64,000 nucleotides of DNA, from the NCBI GenBank assembly GCA_037951105.1, contig JBAMJV010003144.1, positions 1 to 64,000 of the forward strand. Direction: 5' to 3'. Position numbers and translations under genes: made by a program. The first letter of the stretch is position 1, and each line of letters begins with the position of its first letter. Shown one piece after another: positions 10,601 through 22,600 of the stretch. The stretch comes from Echinarachnius parma. Taxonomy: Eukaryota > Echinodermata > Echinoidea > Clypeasteroida > Echinarachniidae. Below the pieces are notes generated by a model. The model did no database searches. It worked only from the letters and a program-made list of their open reading frames with translations, and had not been told where the DNA came from.

Positions 10601-13600
10601 TATTGTCATAGGAATCAAATTGCCATAGTTATATGAGAGTCATATAAAGCCTAGCTTTCAATCCTGCCAGGATCTGGTTAATGACAAGACAAGAGTGCTT
10701 GCTAATAAAACATCAAAGAAAAGACAATAATAATAAAAACAAAGTTTTGCATTGTTTTATAATGTTTAATAGTGAATCCGATTGCAACGATGAACATCCA
10801 ACCCGATCATGAGAGAAACAATATAGGTCAGTAAAAGACACCCAGAAGTGCTTATTCATATGACATCAAAGAAAAGAACATAACATGTCGCATATAACAT
10901 GTCGCAAATAAAAAATAAATCAATCAATCAAATAATTCTTGTTTATAGTGAATCCAATGGCAATGATGAATACTTTAGCCTATAGATGGGGATTCAACCT
11001 GGTAATGAAAGAAACAAAAAGCGTGGTAAATGACGGACAGAAGTGCTTGTTTATATGACATAAAAATAAAAACATTAATGTCACAATAAAAAACAAATCA
11101 ATTAATACAAAAAGTTTTGCATTTATGTTTATAATTTGTTTTTTGTATCCAATTGCAATGATAAATAGCCAACCAGGTCATGAGAGAAACAACAAAGGGC
11201 AGTAAATGACAGGCAGAAGTGCCAAGTTAATACGACATCAAAGGAAAGAACATAAATGTCACAATAAAAGCAAATAAACACTATTTTGCATTAATTTATG
11301 TCTAGATAGTGAACCCAATTGCAATGATGAATAGCCTACAGATTGGATTCAAGCTGGTTTATGAAGGAAACAAATAGGCCGGTAAATGACAGGCAGAAGT
11401 GCTTGCTAATATGCCATCAAAGCAGGCATACTCAGAATTCCGAGCATTGCTCACCAGTCAGCGCTAAGGATGACATCAACGCATCCTCCCAGGTCCCTGA
11501 AGCTGCTGGCTTCATTCCATCTCAGCTTTCTAGTACAGTGATCAAAGGAGAGAGAGGTGGAGAAAGAGAGAGTGAGTGACAGAGTAATACTGTGCATGTG
11601 TATTCGTATGCGTGTGTGTGTGTATGTGCACACAAGAGAGATATAGAGCGACAGACAGATCGCGTGTAAGTGTGTGTATGTATGTATGTGTGTGCACAAG
11701 AGAGACAGTTTGTGTGCGTGTGTGTGTGTGTATATGTTGAATATGTGCGAGTGGGATAAAGAATATGTTAGCATGTATTAAAGTGTGATTGCATGTTTTT
11801 TATGTTTTTGTGTGTGGCAGAAAGAGAGAGTGTAAGTTGTTTGCATGTAAGTGTGGTTTTGTGTGTTTAAAAAAAAATGTATGTTTGTGCATGTGTGTGT
11901 GTTTGACAGAAAGAGAGCGAGAGAGCGTGTGCAGTATGTTGTTTGCATGTAAGTGCAGTTATGTGTGTGTATGTGTGCATGTGTGTGTGTGTGTGTGTGT
12001 GTGACAGAAAGAGAGAGAGATCGAGAGAAAGTGCAGTTATATGTTTGTGTGAGAGAGAGAGTGTATGTTGTTTGCATGTAAGTGCAGTTATGTGTGTGTG
12101 TATGTGTGTGTGTGTGTGTGTGTGTGACAGAAAGAGAGAGAGATCAAGAGAGAGTGTGTACATTGTTTGCATGTAAGTGCAGTTATATGTTTGTGTGAGA
12201 GAGAGAGTATGTTGTTTGCATGTAAGTGCAGTTATGTGTGTGTGTGTGTGTTTGTGTGGCAGAGAGGGAGAGAGCGTGTGCAATATGTTGTTTGCGTGTA
12301 TGTAGGAGAGCGGGAGACAAACAGACAGAGCAAGTCTGTCAGTGTCATCAGAGGTTAATGTAATTTAAATGAACAGTCAACACTGTCAACAACTTTAAAG
12401 TGCCACACTTGACTCTTAAATCTGTCATTCAGAATTTGACATCTTGCAACAACAAATCATGAACATACTAAGAAATATAAAGGACCTAAAAGTTATGTCA
12501 AATGTCTGGTGAAAAAATATATAGAAATTACGTGAAAACTATGGAAGCTGTCACTTTGAACTTTTTCCAAAACATTTATGAACATTAAGAAATGAATGGT
12601 TCAATATCTTATGAAAATTTTGTTTCAATTCAAATTTAAATAAACTTACCATACTACAAGAATTAAAGTATAATATTTAAAAAAAAGCTGAAATATGAAA
12701 CATAACTTATTTTTTCTAGAATTATGTCATTTCCTCATTAAAAAGTTGATCTATGTCTACCTCGATAATGTGTGATCAAATTTAAAAGTGCTTTTTGCAG
12801 AAGTATTTTTTTATTTGTATAATAAAGTATAGTGTCTAATTTTTGACAAAATAATGCACTAAATTAATACTAATTTATACTAAACTACTGAGATCAACAC
12901 AACAACTCTTAAATATCAGCAACATTTCATTTAACTTTTAATCAATCATCAGAAAGAAAAAATACTTACCTTACATCAATTTCCACTTGTGGAAATTGTC
13001 TTCTATTCTTCTCGACAACTACTTTGACATCTGATGGGGAGCGAGTCAAGATAAATACCAAATCACCATGCACAACTGCACATGAACTTTTAAATTGCTG
13101 ACCAGTTGAAATAGTTTGTGAGATCTACTACTTAATTGACTATTATTCAACATAAGAAAAATACACTGATCAGAACTCAGAACACACATCTAAACTTCCC
13201 TTCTTTATTTGTTTGTTACGTTTTGCCTGTCTCGTTGCATCCCTTCATAATGGAGGTACATTATAAATGAAACAAAATATAAAATACATTCATAAGTAAA
13301 AATTATTTGAGTTTAATTATCTGTCCTAACATGAATCAAAACTTTTATTGACATTGGGGGATCATAATTTTATACTTAGAAGCCATGTTTTCCCCAAATC
13401 TGTTCTTTACCCTCTAGAGAATCATTTAGTAAATGACCCGTTTTTGTATGTTTACACGTTAACGGTTAGGTATGACACTTCAAATTTGAAATAAAAAAAC
13501 AAAATAATACATGACTGGTTCAATACAAATACATGTAGTTGGTAAAGTTATCTTTCATTGATTAGCTTTCAACTATTAAGATTAGTTAGGGATGAATGCG

Positions 13601-16600
13601 TGATACTGATAGAAAAGTGGGAATTACTCCCCGTCCCTAAAAAGTATCAAATTATCATGGAAATTCCTTTATAAGATATATACTACATGTACAAAAGTAT
13701 ATAATGAATATTATATAAATAAAAAATAATTGTTAAAAAGGATACTTTCACACGACAACTCATTCCCATCTGTGAGAATAACTTTAGCAGGATCAGAACA
13801 AGAAGCAACCTGGGAGAAAATATGAATATTTCATTTTTAATGTTATACTTTACTTTCCAACCTGGGAGAAAATATGAACATTTCATTTTTAATGTTATAC
13901 TTTACTTTCTAAACTTTACATACTGTATACATTTTACCAGCTTGGGCTTTATTTTGTTATTGATATGATATCTACATTCAGAGTACTAGTGAATTGTGAA
14001 TGAATGATTATTGTTAATTAGAGATAAATTATCAAATGTACACATAATTATATATATAGCCATATACTTTTTTAAACATTTTACTAGCCTGTTTATATAA
14101 AACCACATGAACTATGGGGAATTTTGAATATTTGATGAGGTGAATAATAATGTCATAATGAATTAACATTAAATTCAATTCAATGCTTTTAGGCTTGCAC
14201 TGTGCACTACTAATTTGATCGGGTGTTATTAAGCGAGAAGGGGAGAAAAATATAACTTGTATTAGGGGAACCCTGTTAATAATGCACTTTAGAGGGGTAA
14301 ATATACAAATACAGTAAACATAATATTACAAATCTGGGAACATCTTTGGATTTGAATGTTTCCTTTCCCCCAGTTAAAAAAATATACAGATTCCTTAAAA
14401 GATTTACATTCTTCAATGTGTTAGTCATGAAAATGTTTTTAAATACAGCATTTAGCAAATTATTACTCAATGGAGAGGAACATTCGTTACATATGTATAC
14501 ATATATGCTTATTATATATTGTATATAATGACGTCAATATGGTTTCAACAAATAAACATTACAATATATACAATTCCATTAACAAGAGGCGTACAACAAC
14601 CACAATGCATGGAAGCATACAAACAAACAAAAACATGGATCAGAAGAAATAAGAAACCAATATAAGTTGTTAACTTTTGTGTAAAGAAGTAGATTAATAT
14701 GTTATTTTTTCCATTTGAAACATAATGAATGAAAAGAAAGATTGGATGACACTATAACATGGCTTTGCAAATTGGTCTACAGGTCTATGGGGGGCTAGAG
14801 CAGTTACCATCATTCATTTTTATTCCAACATATTATTGTGGGTTTTATAAACTTGTATGTTACCAGTTTTGAACACATAATTCAAATACGACTCCAACAC
14901 AGGCTACACGTTTATTGAGGATATCAGATATTTGCTAAGAACGTTATATTATAAGAATTCTAAACCAATAAACACTATAACTGCATGTTGTAGTTTTAAT
15001 GTTGATTAAAATATAATCCATGTTTTTTTACAGAGGAATTAATTTCAAACTTCAAAGTGCATTAATTTAATAATAAAGACATTCATCAATTAGGTACAAA
15101 ATTTAAGGATTAAATACATTAATTTAATTTATTTCAACATTTGGGCTACTTTTATAACCCAGGATCAATTAAATCATTAATAATTATGGAGTTTGAAAGG
15201 GTGAAAACAAATTCTAGTAATAATCTTGGATCTGAATGTATGGCATCACGAAGGATAACCTTTGATGGTGATAAATGGAAAGAGGGAAGGCGGAGGGAAG
15301 AAAATGAAGTTTCTCTTAAACAAACTCACAGCAAGTCCAGCTAAGCATGTCATGCCCCCTCCAAGCTCACAAACTGTTTTCCCCCTGTGAATCAAATGGT
15401 TGAAATGGTTGGCTATAAATATAAATGACATCCATGGTAGTGACATCGGCCAATGATCATGAATGATTTGACAGGGCAGTTCAGTTGTGGGGGATTCAAA
15501 CTAAAAAATTGAAATATATAGCTTTCTCATCTATGAACCATATGAACTGGAATCCTAAACGACAGAAAATAACATCCTAAAACACTAGGATCTTTCGGAA
15601 TGAAGACAATTCATGTTTAAAAGCAACATATTGATGAAAGTAATTATACAATAAATATGTATTGAACTGTGTTGTTAAGTTTTAAATCTTAATGGGGTTT
15701 ATATTTTGTATTTCAGCATTTACTGACTACTAAAGTTTGACTAATGTTGGAAAATAAACACTAGTATCAAACACTATCAAACTTCTTTTGGCGTGTGTTC
15801 CCTTCTACCACACAAAATATATATTTTGTCAGTGAAGCACCCCTCAAACCAAAACTGAACTGCCCCTCGAACAATTCAGCCACGTATCCTTCATCTGAAG
15901 ATTATTTCAGCTTACAATAAAATCATATGAAATGCATCAATAGGTAGTGATATTAACCATTGCTTTCATTCATATTATATATTTCTGGTCAGTTTCTCTA
16001 TATATGTTTGAATTAATTATACAAACAAGCTGCATCACTTTGGTGATCCCTCGCATATATCCCCAATTTGATTTCTATCCTTCGGGCTTATGTCAGGTTT
16101 ATAATAGCTTCTGACCACACGAGCAATGAAAATTAAGGGGTTTCAGGGACGAACACCGTACTAGGGTTTTCCATAGCTCAGTCTGTAAGAACACAGGTCT
16201 AGCAATCCAGAGGTCTCGGGTTCGAAATCCTGTTGGAATCCCATTTTCTTTGCACTTTTTCGTTCATATGAACATTAAAGGGATAGTTGAGTTTTGGTAT
16301 AGAGGGCACTAATTGCACAAAATAAATTTTTGGAGAGATAATGAAGAACTGAGTGTCAAATTCGAAAGAGCATACAATTTTAATGACAGAATAAACTTTA
16401 TTTGATCAAAATCGGTTCAGAAATGGCTGAAATATCCAAAAACATAACCATTTGTAATAAATGTGGGGCCCCACAATTATTAGATAATTTTGAACCAGCT
16501 GTTACAAATTTTAAAAATGCTTCATCTTTTCAAAAATTTACAAAAGAGGTTTTTAAATAGTTGTTGATTATTTCTCTATCTAATCACTATTTCAACAAAA

Positions 16601-19600
16601 CATCACATGCACAATATTTAATGTAAAATGGTTGATACGGATGAATGTTTAGAGAGCGCCCTCTTGAGTTTTAATGGCTCTTTTTTTAATGATAACAGGC
16701 TTTTTACTTTATTAGTCATTTGTAATTTTGTATTCCTTTCGAGCATGGTGGAGTTATAACTATTAGTTTGTAATGTAATGGTGCAGGTTTTGGTTACTAA
16801 AATTCAGTTTGACCAAAACAGTACTCTCTTTACCAGAACTCAACTATCCCTTTAACAGGTGTATCAATAATTATCTTGACCCAAATGTACACGTACAGCC
16901 CACATGACATCTGACACAGAACCCAATAATTTGTTAATCCTGGGAGAACAGAGAATGTTTGATTTTCTGCACACTAGGTAAAAGTCGGAACCTGACATGA
17001 AACAAAAGAAGAAGATCTCTCAGCATTGAAAAATTAATAAGTATTAGAAAAAATTAAAAGTTACTAAAAGCACCGACATCAAAAATTGTAATATTCTGTA
17101 GATTGAACGAGGGAGATAAATTAATGTACAATCTTGTCAAGGTAGTTTTCTCAGTTCCTTCCAAGTCACTTAATTGAGCTTCAATAGTTATATTTATTAT
17201 AATCGGATTAACTTGAAAACAAACTGCATAATGTATACTGTACATGTACTGCCTTTACAAATTAAGGCTTACCTATATATATACACATGTATGTGCAAAA
17301 TAAATTTAAATCAGCATTGAATCCAAAAACATATTCATATTTAAAGACATTCTTGGAGGTTCATAATCACCAAAGCTATAAAGTAACCACACCATCTTAA
17401 TTCTTTCACATTTAAAATATATCAAACTTGAACTAGATTTGTGAAATTCAATGAATTAGATATAAACAGCTTCCTTCACACAAATAATGTTCATGCAAGA
17501 AGAGATCAGTATGTGTTAGTTTAATTAACAAAATGAACGGAAATGAAATAAACAAGCTGAATTATTGATTGAATGGCCTTAGCACTGTGATATGAACCTC
17601 CAACGTCTCCATGCAAACTCATCAATTTTTAATGATTTTTTTAAAACAAGCGTACCGTAAACCGGGGTGACTTTGGCCACTTTTTGAGAAGGATGTATTT
17701 TCATCAAGCCTCACATTTTAGAACAAATGTTTTATTTTGTACATTACCCTATAAGAGTATATTTCAAACAATAATAAATTTGTTTTAAAAAGTGAGTCTT
17801 GATGAAAATACACCCATCTCAAAAAGCGGCCATAGTCACCCCGGTTTACGGGACTAACTTCTTTCAAATTTAATCATGAATTAATAATAAATGGCAAACA
17901 AAAGAAATTAGTGATAAGAAATCAGAATTGATTTAAATAAGTTAATTTCAATTACTTAGTCACTGCTCTTTCCTTCCAAATTGAATGGGGAAAAATGAAT
18001 TTGAGCATGCCAACTATAAGTTCTTAAAATCATAATACAAACGACTATAATATCCTGTAACATTATATTCTTGAGCCTTTCTCATGTCTGGACTATCCAT
18101 ACCTTTACAATTAAGCTCTCAAAATTCGAACTGGCCAGGCCGCCATGCGCCAGGGGCCACTAAAATAATAAGCTGTGGTCCACCAGTACTTGCCCAGATG
18201 GCAACAAAATATAAATATATCAGACTTCATATTGATTTCCTTTGTCTTGGGCCACCTGATTCTGATTTCAGACCACAAACATTTGAAAGGTCTTAATTTT
18301 ACTTGCCCAACTTTAACCAAATAAGTTAACTTAGCGCACTGAATTATGTTTGAAGCAATCAATTTAATAGTTTGTGATACAAAAGAGAGTACATACGAAA
18401 ACCTTACCTGAAGATGTCTACATTTTGCAGACAGTAGTAGGTTAGTGCTTCCTCAGATGGCCAAATACCTGAAGTAAAAATTTACAATTCAAGAAACTTA
18501 TAAGCTTCCCAAGTACAATTTGTGAAGATTATGCACTTATACCATGACCCAGTCTTAACGATGTCAAACTGTCAATATTAGAATTTTGTTAAAAATGTAC
18601 AAAGCATGAAGACAACATTAATGACAAAACAGTCTGTGTATATTATTCACATAATCTGTATTTATAACTGTGTTGAGGACCATGAACAAATGTGCTATTA
18701 AAATATGATTTAAAAAAACATGTACAGCATAGCAAACTTGTACAATAATATGTTAAATATAAAAAGGAAAGAAGAACAATGTTAATGCAATTTTTTGCAG
18801 CGCCATGGCCGGCATCAATATAAAACAGTCCAAATGCTCATAGACCTTTCAAATTTATCACATATTTTCTTATATTTTTTTTTTTACTACAATATATTGA
18901 AGCTCTAGGGATTTTGAACATACCAGGAATTGAAAACCCATCACTTTATTTACTTACAAACATTTCCAGTGTTGTTGAAACCCATCAACTCTTGTGGGGA
19001 AAACTGCTCTTTGACATACCTGCATGAAAATAACGGGAGAAAGAGAGCCATAGGTGAAAACATAAATTATTTAATTAATTTGATTATTTTGTTATAAGCA
19101 GGACAAACTTGATTTTGAAAATTTTCATGCATTTGTCATTAAAGTTTTTTTTCTCAAAAAACTTTTATTTTAATATGATAAGAAAAAAACAAAACATCTT
19201 GACTGCCCTCATTTGATCTTTGTAACCATAGGGACCAGCGTGATAGGGACGAACAATTATGGTGACAATGGCATGTACTCAAAATCATTCATATACATTT
19301 GCATATAACATATTCAGTTTTGTATTACAATATTCGTGTACATATTCAGTACAAGGTACTCGAAATTAGCACAGGGCCACTAAAAATAAGCTTTGGGTCA
19401 CCAAACTTCATTGATGCTAAATTCTACTGACCTGAATAGGCAACAAAATATAACATAATTTTTAATGATTTTTTTTTCTTTTCGTTTAGGGCTACCAGAT
19501 TCAGGTTTGGGGCCACAAGACAAAAAAAAAGGTAATTTCTAGCAATGTTGGTATTTGTATCCAGCTATGGATTATAAAAATTCAAAATAAAAAGAATCAC

Positions 19601-22600
19601 TTTGAATATAAATGATCTAAAAAAAAGATATTATGAAACACTTACTGGACTTGAACAGAAAAAGCTGAATGTGAAGGGCTTGTGTACTGAAACCATACTG
19701 AATCCTCACTTTCAGTTTCTTCTGATGAAAGTCGCTTGGAAGAAAGCAAACCGAAGTTGGAGAACCTTCTCACAGACACCTCGGGTGTTTTGGGAGCAAC
19801 AGTACGATTGTTCTTCGCCTGAATCAATGCCTGTGTAGTTAACCATGGATGAAAAAGAAAACATAATTTTAGGTCACCCCATTTAGAGATAACAGAGATA
19901 GTTTGCAAAAACATGCATGTATTTGAGGATATGGAGATGATGCACTTAGGAGTTAGGATGATGTTGCAAATTAATTTAATGAATGTGATGGTGGTGATGA
20001 TAATGGAGAGAATGATGATGTTAATGATTATAATGGTGACAATGTTGATGTGGTCATGCTGTCTTGATGACGATAATGATGATGATTAAAATCATGTTGT
20101 TATGATCTTGAGGATGATGAATGATGGATGATGAATGAAATTTGGTCTGCCGTTGCATGAATGTGCATGCTAAAGATTGTATAGGTTTGTTTGTATAAAT
20201 TATGTTTGGTTTTTGCATAATTAGTCCATGAATATATAATTAGTTGATCTGAAATATGATTGGCCAAACAAAAAAAGAAGAAAAAAATAGATTTCTGAAA
20301 AAGAAAACAAAAATCAACACAAATGATATATATATTCAATAGCGCTACCCAAGTTATTCTTATGTTTTTCTTTATGATAATGGGTGTCATATTTCACATA
20401 CATTAAACGACTGGTTGACATTAACATATGGGTCAATCCACGTCAAATCAACCAGTGGTGTTCACCCGACCCCCTTCAAATTTGCTAAAATTCGCACCAA
20501 ATGTTCCCCCAAGTGTCTCACGGAAAATTCTGAAATATTTTGCCCCAAGGTCAAACGGTTGCTAAGATACGGCCTCACCTAGCAACCAATGCGCGATTCT
20601 TAAAAGGTGTTATACAAAAATCAGCCATTTTCAACTGCCCTTCACAGCTAAAGTGAATGAGGGAGCAAGCTAAATTTTTGTAAGTTGAAAGAACTTTATT
20701 ATCTGTAAAAGTAAAAAAAAAAAAAAATCTGCTTCGAAATTTCATTTTCGCGTATGAGGTCATCAAAAATGACCTTAAGTCGTAAAATTTTAATTTTCGG
20801 ACAGTGTTTAGGGGTCAATAAAATAAATATGACAACAAATAAAGCAAAAGTAATAATGTAAATCAATTTAAAACAACTTTCTCTAAAAGCACACAAAAAA
20901 TCAGCAAAAAAAATGGTTCCGTTTTCGTGTAGGGCGCCCTCAAAGTCCGAACATATCAGAAATCAGCAAAGTTGAAGGTCAAAGTTCACCTTTAGTCCAA
21001 CCTAGTAGAAGCATGAAAATTGGTGGAATGATAGACATTCATCTATATTTTAGGGTACCACCAGCGAAAATTTGCTTCCGAAATGTTATCTAGCTTAAAA
21101 ACGCACACGAAAATGAGGTTAAACACTGTTACGCAACCATTTATTGCCCTTAAGTGGTTTTCAGGGGTATTTGAAAGTTTCTGTGAAAAAAACTAATCAT
21201 GCTGCTAGGCTCATTTTAGCATGTCTGGTAGTCCTTAATGAGTACTTCAAGAAAATACATACATTGGGTAGGTTTTCTTAGAGGATTGACCTAAAAAATG
21301 CATCTGAAAATGGTTAGAAAACACGTTTTTTACAATTATTGTCAATTTTCTGGTAACGTGCCTGTATTTACAGGCACTTTCAAACTTCAATATTTGTAAG
21401 ATGGAAAGTGACATAAAGCTCATATCTTCTAATCTGGTAGACATTCATCTATATTTTAGGGAACTATCAGTGAAATTTTGCTCCCGAAATGTTATCTTGT
21501 AGAAAAATGCTCACAAAAATGGGGTCAAACACCATTACGCTACCATTTATTGCCCTCAAGTGGTTTTCAGAGGATTTTGAAAGCGTCTCTGAAAAAAAGT
21601 ATTAATGCTGCTAAGCTCATTTTGGCATGTCTGGTAGTCCTTCATGGGTACTTCAAGAAAATGCATATGTTGTGTAGGTCTTTGTACAGCATTGACCTTG
21701 AAAATGCATTTGAAAATGGTTAAAAACATGTTTTTTTACAATTGGTCTATTTTCTGGTAACGTGCATGTTTTTACAGGCACTTTCAAACTTAAATATTTT
21801 TGAGATGGAAAATGGTTCATAGCTCATATCTTCAAATCTGTTAGACATCCATCTATATTTTAGTGAACAACTAGTAACATTTTGCTTCCAAAATGTTATC
21901 TAGCATAAAAATGCACACGAAAATGAGGTTAAACACTGTTACGCAACCCTTTATTGCCCTGAAGTGGTTTTCAGGGGTTTTCGAAAGCTTCTGTGAACAA
22001 AAATAGACATGCTGCTAGGCTCATTTTAGCATGTCTGGTAGTCCTTCATGGGTACTTCAAGAAAATGCATACATTGGGTAGGTTTCATACAGCATTGACC
22101 AAAAAAATGCATCTGAAAATGATTAAAAAACGTTTTTTACAAGAAAATAGACAAATAATTGTAAAAAACGTGTTTTTTAACCATTTTCAGATGCATTTTT
22201 ACAGTCAATGCTGTAGGCAACCTACCCAATGTATGCATTTTCTTGAAGTACCCATGAATGACTACCAGACATGCTAAATTGAGCCTAGCAGCATGTCTAG
22301 TTTTTTTCACAGAAGCTTTCAAAAACCCCTGAAAACCACTTCAGGGCAATAAAGGGTTGCGTAACAGTGTTTAACCTCATTTTCGTGTCCGTTTTTATGC
22401 TAGATAACATTTCGGAAGCAAAATGTTACTAGTTGTTCACTAAAATATAGATGGATGTCTAACAGATTTGAAGATATGAGATATGAACCATTTTCCATCT
22501 CGAAAATATTTAAGTTTGAAAGTGCCTGTAAAAACATGCACGTTACCAGAAAATAGACCAATTGTAAAAAAACATGTTTTTAACCATTTTCGAATGCATT

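Noticed and set aside
11451..12358. Overlapping open frames of 63-138 codons on both strands
   Set aside because: They are translations of TG/GA microsatellite DNA (runs of His-Thr, Cys-Val, Arg-Glu). Only 11455-11529 is coding, as CAMKMT exon 8.
16164..16243. A functional tRNA gene
   Set aside because: The acceptor ends pair poorly and the B-box has an extra base.
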